Origin: Massilia agrisoli
GTDB lineage: Bacteria; Pseudomonadota; Gammaproteobacteria; Burkholderiales; Burkholderiaceae_D
Reading direction: 5' to 3'
NCBI RefSeq assembly: GCF_020831365.1
Contig: NZ_JAJHPV010000014.1
Span: 1 to 64,000, forward strand
Length of the DNA stretch: 64,000 nt
The position numbers and the translations under genes were made by a program. Each line of letters opens with the position of its first letter. The stretch's first letter is position 1. The notes under the pieces are model-generated. The model ran no database searches. It saw only the letters and a list, made by a program, of their open reading frames with translations, and was not told the origin of the DNA. This document shows, one piece after another, positions 8,967 to 20,661 of the stretch.

Positions 8967-9671
8967 ATGATTGGCGAGCATTCATCCAAACAGTACGACC
9001 ACGAACTTGAAACCATCCGCTCCAAGGTGTTGCTGATGGGCGGCATCGTGGAGACCCAGTTCCAGGAAGCGATGGGCTGCTTCCGGGTCAGCAATGTCGA
9101 GCAGGCAGACCGCGTGATCGCGGAAGACAACACGGTCAACCAGCTGGAAGTGTCGCTCGACGACGCCTGCAGCCACCTGATCGTGCGCCGCCAGCCGACT
9201 GCCAACGACCTGCGCACGGTCATGGCGACGATCAAGGTCATCACCGACCTCGAGCGCATCGGCGACGAAGCCACCAAGATCGCGCGCACCTCGAAAAGCC
9301 TGCACGCGCGCGGCGCGATCGCGCTGAACCACTACGACATGATCCGCACCATTGCGACCGCCACCGGCGACCTGCTGCACGATTCGCTCGACGCCTTCGC
9401 CCGCCTCGACGGCAAGCAGGCGCTGCAGCTGATCGCCCAGGACGAAGTCATCGACCACGAGTTCCGCTCGATCATGCGCAACCTGATCACCTTCATGATG
9501 GAAGACCCGCGCACGATCTCGTCCGCGCTGGACACCTTGTGGGTGGCCAAGGCGATCGAGCGCATTGGCGACCACGCCAAGAACATCGCGGAATACGTGA
9601 TCTACGTGGTCGAGGGCCGCGACATCCGCCACACCAAGCCCGCCGCGCCAAGCGCCGACCAACCAGCGTGA
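8967..9671 (+). CDS. phoU: Phosphate signalling regulator PhoU
   Basis: A 234-residue helical protein with two PhoU repeats. Metal-binding-type motifs are visible in each half: TDLERIGDEATKIA and KAIERIGDHAKNIAEYVIY. PhoU links the PstSCAB transporter to PhoR and holds the Pho response off when phosphate is plentiful. The ATG at 8967 has GGAG about 8 bp upstream. phoB follows after only 7 bp. Confidence 0.96.
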   Translation: MIGEHSSKQYDHELETIRSKVLLMGGIVETQFQEAMGCFRVSNVEQADRVIAEDNTVNQLEVSLDDACSHLIVRRQPTANDLRTVMATIKVITDLERIGDEATKIARTSKSLHARGAIALNHYDMIRTIATATGDLLHDSLDAFARLDGKQALQLIAQDEVIDHEFRSIMRNLITFMMEDPRTISSALDTLWVAKAIERIGDHAKNIAEYVIYVVEGRDIRHTKPAAPSADQPA

Positions 9672-9678
9672 CACCCTG

Positions 9679-10368
9679 ATGGCAGCCGACAAGACAACTG
9701 TACTGATCGTTGAAGACGAACCGGCAATCATCGAACTGGTCACCTTTTCCTTGCGCGAAGCCGGGTGGAACGTGTGCTCGGTGCAGAACTGCGCGGCGGC
9801 CTGGGAATTCATCCAGAAGCGCACGCCGCAGCTGATCTTCCTGGACTGGATGCTGCCCGACCAGACCGGGCTGCGCCTGCTGTCGCGGATCCGCTCGGAC
9901 CGCGACTTCAAGGACATCCCGGTGATCATGCTGACGGCCAAGAGCATGGAAGAAGACAAGCTGGCGGGCCTGGATACCGGCGCCGACGACTACGTCACCA
10001 AGCCGTTCTCGCCGAAGGAGCTGCTGGCGCGGGCGCGCGCGCTGCTGCGCCGCAAGAGCCCGGAGCACGCGCAGGAAGCCATGAAGGCGGGCGCCGTGAC
10101 GCTCGACCCGGCCAGCTTCACGGTGTCGATCGGCGACCAGAAAATCGACATCGGCCATGCCGAGTTCAAGCTGTTGAAGTTCCTGATGGCGCACCGCGAA
10201 AGGGTGTTCTCGCGCAGCCAGCTGCTCGACAAGGTCTGGGGCGACCATGTCGCCATCGAAGAACGCACCGTCGATGTCCACGTGCTTCGGCTGCGCAAGG
10301 CCCTGAAGGAATCGGAACACCTGATTAAAACTGTCCGCAGCGTCGGATACATGCTCTCCGAAAAATAA
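9679..10368 (+). CDS. phoB: Phosphate regulon response regulator PhoB
   Basis: A 229-residue OmpR/PhoB-family regulator. The receiver domain (about 8-120) has acidic residues VEDE at 11-14, phosphoacceptor Asp56 in LIFLDWMLPD, and the conserved LTAK and TKPF motifs. The winged-helix domain (about 130-228) ends in ERTVDVHVLRLRKAL and KTVRSVGYML. It binds Pho boxes such as the one at 4951. The gap to phoR is 3 bp. Confidence 0.96.
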   Translation: MAADKTTVLIVEDEPAIIELVTFSLREAGWNVCSVQNCAAAWEFIQKRTPQLIFLDWMLPDQTGLRLLSRIRSDRDFKDIPVIMLTAKSMEEDKLAGLDTGADDYVTKPFSPKELLARARALLRRKSPEHAQEAMKAGAVTLDPASFTVSIGDQKIDIGHAEFKLLKFLMAHRERVFSRSQLLDKVWGDHVAIEERTVDVHVLRLRKALKESEHLIKTVRSVGYMLSEK

Positions 10369-10371
10369 CAA

Positions 10372-11658
10372 ATGAATCCAAAGCTGCTGTTCTGGATACC
10401 TGCGCTGCTGCGCATGACCTTCATCCTGGCCGGCGCCAGCATCGTCTGGTGGCTGTTCGGCGCGGTGTACGGCCTGGCGGTCGCCCTGGTTGCCGTGCTG
10501 GCGCTGCTGTTCACCCAGCTGACCTACCTCAGCCAGCTGAGCGTGTGGCTGGACAACCCGCACAGCTCGCGGTTGCCGGATGGCTGGGGCTCGTGGACCG
10601 AAATCTTTTCGCGCCTGTACCGGCTGCGCCGCGACGACGAGCGCCACCAGGCCGAGCTGACCGAATGGCTGGCGCGCTTCCGCCAGGCCATGCACCTGCT
10701 GCCGGAAGGCGTCGCCATCATGGACGACGTGCTGTTCCTCGAGTGGTGCAACCCGGCCGCCGAGAAGCACCTTGGCCTGACGCTGGAGCGCGACAAGGGC
10801 ATGCGGGTGACCAACCTGATCCGCCACCCGGACTTCATCGACTACATCATCCTCGGACGCTACGACCAGCCGCTGACGCTCAGCCTGCGCGACCGCAAGC
10901 TGATCGTGCAGCTGATCCCGTTCGAGAACCGGCGCCAGATCCTGGTGACGCACGACGCCACCGAGACCGACCGCATCGAGGAGATGCGGCGCGACTTCAT
11001 CGCCAACGCCTCGCACGAGCTGCGCACGCCGCTGACGGTGATTGTCGGCTTCCTCGAAATTGCGTCCAGCGGCATGCCGCTCGACGCCGCCACGCGTGAA
11101 GCGCACCTCAAGCTGATGACCGACCAGGCGCACCGGATGCAGCGCCTGATCGAAGACATGCTGACCCTGTCGCGGCTTGAATCGATCGACTACCCGCTGC
11201 GCAGCGAGCAGGTCGACGTGAAGGCGCTGGTGAATGTGGTGGCCGAGGAAGCGCGCGCGCTGTCTGGCGGCAAGCACACCATTACCAGCAGCGTGGACGG
11301 GCCCGATGTGATGGGCAGCGCGGAAGAACTGCGCTCGGCGTTCGGCAACCTGGCTTCAAACGCGGTGCGCTACACACCGGAAGGCGGCAGCATCCACATC
11401 TCGTGGACCAACAACGGCGGCGGCCCGCAGTTTGCCGTGACCGACACCGGCATCGGCATCGACCAGCAGCACATCGCGCGGCTGACCGAGCGCTTCTACC
11501 GGGTCGACAAGAGCCGCTCGCGCGAAACCCAGGGCACGGGACTAGGCCTGGCGATCGTCAAGCACGTGCTGCTGCGCCATGGCGGCAGCCTGTCGATCAA
11601 GTCGGAGGCGGGGAAGGGCAGCAGCTTTATCGTGTCGCTGCCGGGGCCGAAGGCTTAA
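10372..11658 (+). CDS. phoR: Phosphate regulon sensor histidine kinase PhoR
   Basis: A 428-residue membrane kinase. Two hydrophobic helices lie within residues 10-52, then a PAS domain at about 100-190, a DHp domain with the phosphorylated His215 in ANASHELRTPL, and a HATPase domain with FGNLASNAVRYTP, VTDTGIGI and GTGLGLAIVKHV. No large periplasmic loop is present, as usual for PhoR. It is the last gene of the pst-pho operon; no terminator is evident before the converging YCII-like gene 30 bp away. Confidence 0.96.
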   Translation: MNPKLLFWIPALLRMTFILAGASIVWWLFGAVYGLAVALVAVLALLFTQLTYLSQLSVWLDNPHSSRLPDGWGSWTEIFSRLYRLRRDDERHQAELTEWLARFRQAMHLLPEGVAIMDDVLFLEWCNPAAEKHLGLTLERDKGMRVTNLIRHPDFIDYIILGRYDQPLTLSLRDRKLIVQLIPFENRRQILVTHDATETDRIEEMRRDFIANASHELRTPLTVIVGFLEIASSGMPLDAATREAHLKLMTDQAHRMQRLIEDMLTLSRLESIDYPLRSEQVDVKALVNVVAEEARALSGGKHTITSSVDGPDVMGSAEELRSAFGNLASNAVRYTPEGGSIHISWTNNGGGPQFAVTDTGIGIDQQHIARLTERFYRVDKSRSRETQGTGLGLAIVKHVLLRHGGSLSIKSEAGKGSSFIVSLPGPKA

Positions 11659-11688
11659 CAGGCCCTGGCAGAATCTCACGGGATTCGG

Positions 11689-12030
11689 TCAACTTTCTGG
11701 GTCAAAATAGAACTCGCGGAGTTCCTGGGAGCAACGGCAAGCTTGCGCGATTTTCGCAGCCCATTGGACCGCTGCTTCCCGGGACGGGAGTTCCAGGACA
11801 CAGAATCCGCCGTCGAGCTCCTTGGTCTGTGTGTAGGTCTCGTTCGTGGCTGTGCCGTTGGCGGCGACCATGAGTGGCGCGACTTTGTCATTGATGCCCC
11901 CACCGAACACATAGACGCCGGCTTTCTTTGCCTCGCGGATGACGCTGTGAGCTGCCTCGCTGACGGCTGCCATGTCTTCCTGCGGGGCGTCCATCGCCGG
12001 TCCAGGGAAGGAAATCAGATACTTCGTCAT
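11689..12030 (-). CDS. YCII-related domain protein
   Basis: A 113-residue protein with the look of the YciI-like/DGPF family (ferredoxin-like dimeric alpha-beta barrel): N-terminal MTKYLISFPG, central GGGINDKVAPLMV and DGGFCVLELPSREAAVQWAAKIA. Such proteins are often found beside ECF sigma factors, but none is here. The enzymatic role is unknown. It converges on phoR and probably forms a unit with the DUF7010-like gene upstream, 39 bp away. Confidence 0.7.
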   Translation of the reverse strand: MTKYLISFPGPAMDAPQEDMAAVSEAAHSVIREAKKAGVYVFGGGINDKVAPLMVAANGTATNETYTQTKELDGGFCVLELPSREAAVQWAAKIAQACRCSQELREFYFDPES

Positions 12031-12069
12031 CGTTCCATTCTCCGAAAAAATTGATTTCTGTGCGTAGGC

Positions 12070-12660
12070 CTAAATCCGGGCGGCGCCTGCTGCGTCGCGC
12101 GCTGTGCGGCCCGACATCAGAAATATTGCGACGGCAAACGCCACTTCGATTCCCCCGCCGGCAAGTGCGCCGGTAGCGGGGGAGGCGCCATAGACAAACA
12201 ACGGGTACGCGGCCAGCGCGAGCGCCGCGCCCATGACCCAGTAGACGCGCATTCCATACACGGTGGCGAACGTCATGTAGCGCCCGCCGATAATCAACAG
12301 CACGGCCGGGAAGAACCACTCGATCCGTATCATCGACACCCCGTACGCCAGCAGCAGGCACATGATCATCCAGAAGGTCGACGCCATGGCGAGCGAACCG
12401 AACGGGTTGGAAGGATTGTGCTTGCCGCTGCGGCCGAGCACCTTGTTGAGCATGACCGCGGCCGGATGAATGAACATCCCGCCGACCAGCAAGGTCCACA
12501 CGGCTTGCGCTGCCGACAGCTGCAAGGCGACCATGCCGGCGGCGAGCCACACCAGGCCGGAGCACAGGACGCCGGGGGCGCCGCCGTAATACGCGGTGCG
12601 CATGTCCAGCTGGGCGTCGGCGATGGTGATGGGCGTTGCGCTGAGCGGGGCAGGTCTCAT
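12070..12660 (-). CDS. DUF7010-like integral membrane protein
   Basis: From the chosen ATG at 12660 the product has 196 residues with about six hydrophobic helices. It contains AQLDMRTAYYGGAPGVL near the N-terminus and WLAAGMVALQL after it, a pattern I associate with DUF7010 proteins of unknown function. The open frame continues upstream, but that part overlaps the patatin gene and reads as low-complexity. An alternative Met (MAMAEWP) lies 16 codons upstream. No strong Shine-Dalgarno decides between the two. Confidence 0.6.
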   Translation of the reverse strand: MRPAPLSATPITIADAQLDMRTAYYGGAPGVLCSGLVWLAAGMVALQLSAAQAVWTLLVGGMFIHPAAVMLNKVLGRSGKHNPSNPFGSLAMASTFWMIMCLLLAYGVSMIRIEWFFPAVLLIIGGRYMTFATVYGMRVYWVMGAALALAAYPLFVYGASPATGALAGGGIEVAFAVAIFLMSGRTARDAAGAARI

Positions 12661-12799
12661 GATGGGCCGCGAGTTGTAGGGTGAAGGCCATTCTGCCATT
12701 GCCATGTTGTCTTTGCAATAACTTTGAAGCCACATCGGCTGGTCGCCCGAGCCGCTCAGAACAGTTACAATCGCAGTCTCTGTTCCTTCCTCCCCACAT

Positions 12800-13717
12800 A
12801 TGTATTCCAAACGCAGCTCCCTGATTGCCCTCGCACTGATCCTGGCCGGTTGCGGCAGTACGCCGCCGGCGCCGGTCCAGCAACCGGCGGCCATCGTGCC
12901 GCCGCCGGTGGTCGTGGCGCCACCCAAGAAAGTCCGGATCGGCCTGGCGCTGGGCGGCGGCGCCGCGCGCGGCTTCGCCCACATCGGCGTGATCAAGGCG
13001 CTCGAAGCGCAGGGAATTCATCCGGAAATCGTGGTGGGTACCAGTGCCGGCAGCGTGGTCGGCGCGCTGTACGCATCGGGGCTGGGCGGCTTCGCGCTGC
13101 AAAAGACCGCGATGGAAATGGACGAAGCGACGATTTCGGACTGGGCGCTGCCGCTGTTCGGCTCCTCGACCGGCGTACTGAAGGGCGAGGCGCTGCAGAG
13201 CTACGTCAACAAGGCGGTCAAGAACCAGCCGATGGAAAAACTCAAGCTGCGTTTCGGCGCGGTGGCGACCGATTTGAAAACAGGCCAGCCGATCCTGTTC
13301 CAGCGCGGGAACACCGGCCAGGCGGTGCGGGCCTCGTCGGCGGTGCCGAGCGTATTCCAGCCGGTCAAGATCGGCACGCGCTCGTTCGTTGACGGCGGGC
13401 TGGTCGCGCCGGTGCCGGTGCGCTTTGTGCGGGAGATGGGCGCCGACTTCATCATCGCCGTCAACATCTCGACCCAGACCGACGTGCAAGCAACGGTCAG
13501 CTCGCTCGACGTGCTGATGCAGACCTTTACGATCATGGGCCAGCGCCTGAACCATTACGAGCTCAAGGATGCTGACATCGTGATCCAGCCGGCGCTCGGC
13601 AAGATGGGCGGCGCCGACTTCAACGGCCGCAATCTCGCGATCCTCGCGGGCGAGCAGGCCGCGGCCGCGGTGATGCCCCAGATCAAAGCCAAGCTCAAGG
13701 CGAAGCAACAGCAATAA
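12800..13717 (+). CDS. Patatin-like phospholipase lipoprotein (RssA type)
   Basis: A 305-residue lipoprotein. A signal peptide with lipobox LAGC (Cys18) is followed by a Pro-rich linker to about residue 45. The patatin domain shows the oxyanion loop GGGAARG, the nucleophile elbow GTSAG and the catalytic Asp in FVDGGLVAPVPV, so the Ser-Asp dyad is intact. It probably acts on phospholipids or acyl esters at the membrane or in the periplasm. A 3' tail rich in Lys/Gln ends the protein. It is divergent from the DUF7010-like gene. Confidence 0.85.
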   Translation: MYSKRSSLIALALILAGCGSTPPAPVQQPAAIVPPPVVVAPPKKVRIGLALGGGAARGFAHIGVIKALEAQGIHPEIVVGTSAGSVVGALYASGLGGFALQKTAMEMDEATISDWALPLFGSSTGVLKGEALQSYVNKAVKNQPMEKLKLRFGAVATDLKTGQPILFQRGNTGQAVRASSAVPSVFQPVKIGTRSFVDGGLVAPVPVRFVREMGADFIIAVNISTQTDVQATVSSLDVLMQTFTIMGQRLNHYELKDADIVIQPALGKMGGADFNGRNLAILAGEQAAAAVMPQIKAKLKAKQQQ

Positions 13718-13796
13718 GGGCTATACGGCAACGCGTATCGCAGGGCAGGGCGCCAGCCTTACAATCGGCGCACTTTCAATTAGACAAGGACAGCAC

Positions 13797-14204
13797 ATGC
13801 AAACCAAACCCTACCTGACCCTCGCCGACGCCAAGAAGATTGCAGCAGCTGCGGAAGCCGAAGCGATCGCCAACAACTGGGCGGTCACCATTGCGATTGC
13901 CGACGACGGCGGCCACCTGCTGTGGCTGCAGCGACTGGACGGCGCCGCGCCGCTGTCGTCGCACATTGCGCCTGCCAAGGCCAAGGTATCGGCGCTGGGC
14001 CGCCGCGACACCAAGGTCTACGAAGACATGATCAACAACGGCCGCGTAGCGTTCGGCAGCGCGCCGTTCAGCGAAGGGATGCTGGAAGGTGGCGTGCCGG
14101 TGGTTGTTGACGGCCACGTCATCGGCGCGGTCGGCGTATCGGGCGTGAAATCGCCGGAAGACGCGCAGATCGCCAAGGCCGGCATTGCCGCGCTGACAGC
14201 CTAA
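13797..14204 (+). CDS. GlcG/HbpS family heme-binding-like protein
   Basis: A 135-residue protein of the DUF336/GlcG-HbpS family. Family marks are LTLADAKKIAAAAEAEA, the VTIAIADDGGHLLWLQRLDGA strand region and the C-terminal GAVGVSGVKSPEDAQIAKAG. No signal peptide is present. The family has reported heme or corrinoid binding and glycolate-locus membership, but neither is shown here. The ATG at 13797 follows AAGGAC, and a TACAAT -10-like box lies at about 13761. Confidence 0.8.
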   Translation: MQTKPYLTLADAKKIAAAAEAEAIANNWAVTIAIADDGGHLLWLQRLDGAAPLSSHIAPAKAKVSALGRRDTKVYEDMINNGRVAFGSAPFSEGMLEGGVPVVVDGHVIGAVGVSGVKSPEDAQIAKAGIAALTA

Positions 14205-14280
14205 ATAACGCTAGAAAAAATCGCCGGCAACTTCGGGGTCCGTCCCCGGGGGCAGACCGGATGGCTTTCCCGATGTCTTT

Positions 14281-14350
14281 CCAAAATCGGGGTCAGACCA
14301 CAGTCATTTTGGAATATTCCAAAATGACTGTGGTCTGACCCCGATTTTGG
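14281..14350. repeat. Perfect 70-bp palindrome
   Basis: Positions 14281-14315 are exactly reverse-complementary to 14316-14350, with no loop. The outer part CCAAAATCGGGGTCAGACCA is shared with the array at 43308-43452 and the pair at 43602-43675. The inner part (CAGTCATTTTGGAAT) differs. It lies between the GlcG-like gene and the converging gene at 14378. Confidence 0.95.
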
Positions 14351-14377
14351 GAAATGTTGCTGGGAACTGCGGATGGC

Positions 14378-14797
14378 TTAGTCGTGGATTTCGGCGGTTT
14401 CTGGCGCGGTGTCGAGGGCGTCGCAGCGCCTCAGCCAGTCCATCAGCGCGTCCATGTCCGTCACCAGGATCTCGCGGCCCTTGACGAAGCCGACCTGGAT
14501 CAGGCTGGCGGCGTCGCAGTTGAGCTTGTTGACGGTCGGCGCCAGGTTGACCATCCGGTCGTATGCCTTGTAGACCTTGTTTTCCCACTTGTGCAGGCCG
14601 CTGTCGTTGAACCTGTTGTTCTCGAAGTAAATCATGACGGTGCCGTCGAGGTTGCCGAAGCCGCACATCCCCGATCCGTTCTTCATTGCCGCCCGCACCG
14701 GCTCGCTGGCCTCGGGGCCGGGGACGAATACGCCCGCGCGCCCGCCCGGGTCGGGACGCTCCATCGGCGTGTCCATGCCAAATACTGTCGTTGCCAT
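14378..14797 (-). CDS. Conserved-looking hypothetical protein
   Basis: A 139-residue soluble protein that I do not recognise. It has no signal peptide or membrane helix. The N-terminus (MATTVFGMDTPMERPDPGGRA) is Pro/Gly-rich, the middle is mixed alpha/beta with three Cys, and the C-terminal helix includes DMDALMDWLRRCDALD. An AGGA lies 8-9 bp before the ATG at 14797. Codon use is similar to neighbours. It ends 28 bp from the palindrome at 14281-14350. Confidence 0.6.
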   Translation of the reverse strand: MATTVFGMDTPMERPDPGGRAGVFVPGPEASEPVRAAMKNGSGMCGFGNLDGTVMIYFENNRFNDSGLHKWENKVYKAYDRMVNLAPTVNKLNCDAASLIQVGFVKGREILVTDMDALMDWLRRCDALDTAPETAEIHD

Positions 14798-14904
14798 TTT
14801 TTTCCTACAGTGAGTTGCGCTTTGCGCTGAGTGAGCTAATGTAGAGAAGCGCGCCGCGGCTGTCCAGAGGCGGAAAAAATCGGCATTAAGTGGGCCGCCG
14901 GCGA

Positions 14905-14933
14905 TTGCCGAAAGAGGCTGCTTGCGCTATAAT
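14905..14933 (+). promoter_or_regulatory. Sigma-70 promoter of carAB
   Basis: TTGCCG at 14905-14910 and TATAAT at 14928-14933 are separated by 17 bp. Transcription would start near 14940, giving a leader of about 145 nt before carA. Confidence 0.75.
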
Positions 14934-14995
14934 TCGGAGGTTTAGCCATTCAATACACCTACCGTAGCGACTACCACACATCCCTCATTCAACAT

Positions 14996-15036
14996 GACCC
15001 CATCCCTCGAGCTGAAATGCTCGGGATCGCAGGGTC
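14996..15036 (+). ncRNA. Structured leader element upstream of carA (candidate)
   Basis: A nested stem-loop is visible: GACCC (14996-15000) with GGGTC (15032-15036), then ATCCC (15002-15006) with GGGAT (15023-15027), then GAGC (15009-15012) with GCTC (15019-15022) around a TGAAAT loop. There is no T run, so it is not a simple terminator. It lies about 55 nt after the predicted transcription start and 47 nt before the start codon. Function is inferred only from position. Confidence 0.4.
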
Positions 15037-15083
15037 GTCGGTCTGACGTGGCGCAGCTACGGTAACTTTATCAGGAGTTGCCC

Positions 15084-16247
15084 TTGCCGCCATTTTTTTC
15101 TGGCCCCGCCGTTCCAGCCATCCTGGCCCTCGCAGACGGGACAATATTTAAAGGTTTTTCCATCGGCGCCGCCGGTCATACCACCGGGGAAGTGGTTTTC
15201 AATACCGCAATGACCGGCTACCAGGAAATCCTCACCGATCCTAGCTACTCGCGACAGATCGTCACCCTGACTTATCCTCATATCGGAAATACCGGCGTCA
15301 ACCTTGAAGACGTCGAGGCCACCAAGGTGCACGCGGCTGGCCTGATCATCCGCGACCTGCCGCTGATGGCGTCCAATTTCCGTACTACCCAGTCGCTGTC
15401 CGACTACCTCAAGGCCGAAGGCATCGTCGCCATCGCCGGCATCGACACCCGCAAGCTGACGCGCATCCTGCGCGAAAAAGGCGCGCAGGGCGGCGCCATC
15501 CTGGTCGGTACCCAGGGCGTGGAGCCGAAAGAGTCGCAGGCGCTGGAGCTGGCGCGTTCCTTCCCTGGCCTGGCCGGCATGGACCTGGCCAAAGTGGTCT
15601 CGACCACGAAAGCCTACGAGTTCACCGAAACCGAGTGGAAGCTCGGCGAGGGTTACGGCAAGCTGACGGATCCTCAATTCCACGTGGTCGCCTTCGACTA
15701 CGGCGTCAAGAAAAACATCCTGCGCATGCTGACCGAACGCGGTTGCAAGGTGACGGTGCTGCCGGCCCAGGCCACCGCCGCCGATGCGCTGGCGCTGAAC
15801 CCGGACGGTATCTTCCTGGCCAACGGCCCGGGCGACCCGGAACCGTGCGATTACGCGATCGCAGCGTCGAAAGAGCTGATCGAGCGCGGCATCCCGACCT
15901 TCGGCATCTGCCTCGGCCACCAGATCATGGCGCTCGCGTCAGGCGCCAAGACAATGAAGATGAAGTTCGGCCACCACGGCGCCAACCATCCGGTGCAGGA
16001 CCTCGATTCGAAGAAGGTGATGATCACCTCGCAGAACCACGGCTTCGCGGTCGATGCCGGCACCTTGCCAGCCAACTGCCGCGTCACGCACGTGTCGCTG
16101 TTCGACGGTTCGCTGCAGGGCTTTGCCCGCACCGACAAGCCGGCGTTCTGCTTCCAGGGCCATCCTGAAGCATCGCCTGGACCGAACGACGTAAGTTACC
16201 TGTTTGACCGCTTCATCAGCCTGATGCAAGCAGCGGAGAAAAAATAA
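15084..16247 (+). CDS. carA: Carbamoyl-phosphate synthase small subunit
   Basis: A 387-residue glutaminase subunit that feeds ammonia to CarB for pyrimidine and arginine synthesis. The N-terminal CarA domain begins [13 protein letters not shown]. The class I amidotransferase domain shows nucleophile Cys276 in FGICLGHQI and the His/Glu pair in [10 protein letters not shown] start at the TTG at 15084 because AGGAG (15073-15077) is 6 bp upstream; the other TTG at 15078 abuts that site. One base separates it from carB. Confidence 0.95.
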   Translation: MPPFFSGPAVPAILALADGTIFKGFSIGAAGHTTGEVVFNTAMTGYQEILTDPSYSRQIVTLTYPHIGNTGVNLEDVEATKVHAAGLIIRDLPLMASNFRTTQSLSDYLKAEGIVAIAGIDTRKLTRILREKGAQGGAILVGTQGVEPKESQALELARSFPGLAGMDLAKVVSTTKAYEFTETEWKLGEGYGKLTDPQFHVVAFDYGVKKNILRMLTERGCKVTVLPAQATAADALALNPDGIFLANGPGDPEPCDYAIAASKELIERGIPTFGICLGHQIMALASGAKTMKMKFGHHGANHPVQDLDSKKVMITSQNHGFAVDAGTLPANCRVTHVSLFDGSLQGFARTDKPAFCFQGHPEASPGPNDVSYLFDRFISLMQAAEKK

Positions 16248-16248
16248 G

Positions 16249-19479
<3,231 letters not shown>

Positions 19480-19497
19480 GCGGCAAGCAGTACCACT

Positions 19498-19544
19498 AAC
19501 CACAGAGCTCGTGAGGCTTTTGTCTCGCGGGCTCTGTGGTTTTC
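19498..19544 (+). terminator. Terminator between carB and greA
   Basis: AACCACAGAGC (19498-19508) pairs with GCTCTGTGGTT (19531-19541); an inner 7-bp stem with G-U pairs and an 8-nt loop complete the hairpin. A short T run follows. greA begins 30 bp downstream, so it probably has its own promoter or relies on read-through. Confidence 0.75.
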
Positions 19545-19571
19545 ACTTTCTAGTTGATACCCGAATACGAC

Positions 19572-20051
19572 ATGAACAATACTGTTCCACTTACCAAATA
19601 CGGCGCCGAGCTGCTCAAGGAAGAGCTGCATCACCTCAAGACCAAAGAGCGCCGCATTGTGATCGATGCGATCGCCGAAGCGCGCTCGCACGGCGACCTG
19701 TCCGAGAACGCCGAGTACGACGCCGCCAAGGAGCGCCAGGCGTTTGTCGAAGGCCGCATCGCGGAACTGGAAGGCAAACTGAGCTCGGCCCAGATCATCG
19801 ACCCTGCCACCCTCGACGCTGAAGGGCGCGTGGTGTTCGCCTCGACCGTCTTCCTGGAAGACCTGGAAAACGGCCAGAAGGTGACCTACCAGATCGTCGG
19901 CCTCGACGAAGCGGACCTGAAGCTGAACAAGATCTCGGTAACCTCGCCGATCTCGCGCGCGCTGATCGGCAAGTACGCGGGCGACGTGGTGGAAGTGCAG
20001 GCGCCATCGGGCCCGCGCGAATACGAAATCCTCGAAGTTAAGTACATCTGA
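19572..20051 (+). CDS. greA: Transcription elongation factor GreA
   Basis: A 159-residue protein that rescues backtracked RNA polymerase by stimulating transcript cleavage. The N-terminal coiled coil carries the acidic tip [15 protein letters not shown], and the C-terminal FKBP-like domain ends [11 protein letters not shown] start at the ATG at 19572 ([11 protein letters not shown]), which gives the usual GreA length, rather than the TTG 18 bp upstream. The stop codon overlaps the ATG of the DUF4149 gene by 1 nt. Confidence 0.96.
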   Translation: MNNTVPLTKYGAELLKEELHHLKTKERRIVIDAIAEARSHGDLSENAEYDAAKERQAFVEGRIAELEGKLSSAQIIDPATLDAEGRVVFASTVFLEDLENGQKVTYQIVGLDEADLKLNKISVTSPISRALIGKYAGDVVEVQAPSGPREYEILEVKYI

Positions 20052-20497
20052 TGCCGACGCGCCTGCGCCTGCTGGTGGCCGCGCTGTGGGCGGGCAGCCT
20101 GTGGACGGTTGGTTACCTGGTGGCGCCGATTTTGTCGAACACGCTGCCCGACCGCAAAATGTTCGGCAATATCGCCGCCGGGATCTTCCGCGGCGAGGCG
20201 TGGCTGACGGTGGCGTGCGCGCTGGCGATGTTTGTGCTGGTGATGCTGGCCACGGATCTCGACGCAAAGCGCAAGCGCACGCTTAACTTTATCGTAGGCG
20301 GAATGCTGGCCTGTACGGTGATCGGGTACTTCGGCATGCAGCCGGTGATGGGGATGCTGCGTGAAGCGGCGGGTGCGCAGGGCGTGATGGATTCAAGCCT
20401 GAAGATGAAGTTCGGGATCGTGCACGGCGTGGCCGCGCTGATTTACCTGGTGCAGAGCGTGCTGGGTGTGGCGCTGGTGCTAAAAAGCCGCACTTAA
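20051..20497 (+). CDS. DUF4149 membrane protein
   Basis: A 148-residue inner-membrane protein with four hydrophobic helices. The N-terminus (ALWAGSLWTVGYLVAPILS) and the AGIFRGEAWLT segment fit DUF4149. It overlaps greA by one base (TGATG) and sits between greA and yhbY, an order I associate with Burkholderiales. Function is unknown. Confidence 0.85.
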   Translation: MPTRLRLLVAALWAGSLWTVGYLVAPILSNTLPDRKMFGNIAAGIFRGEAWLTVACALAMFVLVMLATDLDAKRKRTLNFIVGGMLACTVIGYFGMQPVMGMLREAAGAQGVMDSSLKMKFGIVHGVAALIYLVQSVLGVALVLKSRT

Positions 20498-20498
20498 C

Positions 20499-20656
20499 GC
20501 CAATTCGGCGGATGACGCTGCGCTTATCCGCCCTACGAAAATCACCACGTAGGGCGGATAAGCGAAGCGCATCCGCCGAATTGGCGCCGCGTTGACTCAA
20601 ACCCGGCGGATGCGGCCGGGGGCGCCGAGCCTTCGGCCTTATCCGCCCTACGAAAA
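20499..20656. repeat. Palindromic repeat cluster, three half-units
   Basis: Arm 20499-20537 pairs with arm 20548-20586 around a 10-nt loop, sharing CGTAGGGCGGATAAGCG and CATCCGCCGAATTGGCG. A third half-unit in the orientation of the first arm ends in CTTATCCGCCCTACG at 20656. The same family forms the pstS-pstC inverted repeat. It separates the DUF4149 gene from the converging yhbY and may act as a bidirectional transcript end. Confidence 0.9.
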
Positions 20657-20661
20657 ACCTC

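Noticed and set aside
12661-12996. Upstream extension of the DUF7010-like gene
   Set aside because: It overlaps the 5' part of the divergent patatin gene and has low-complexity composition; the membrane protein is complete without it.
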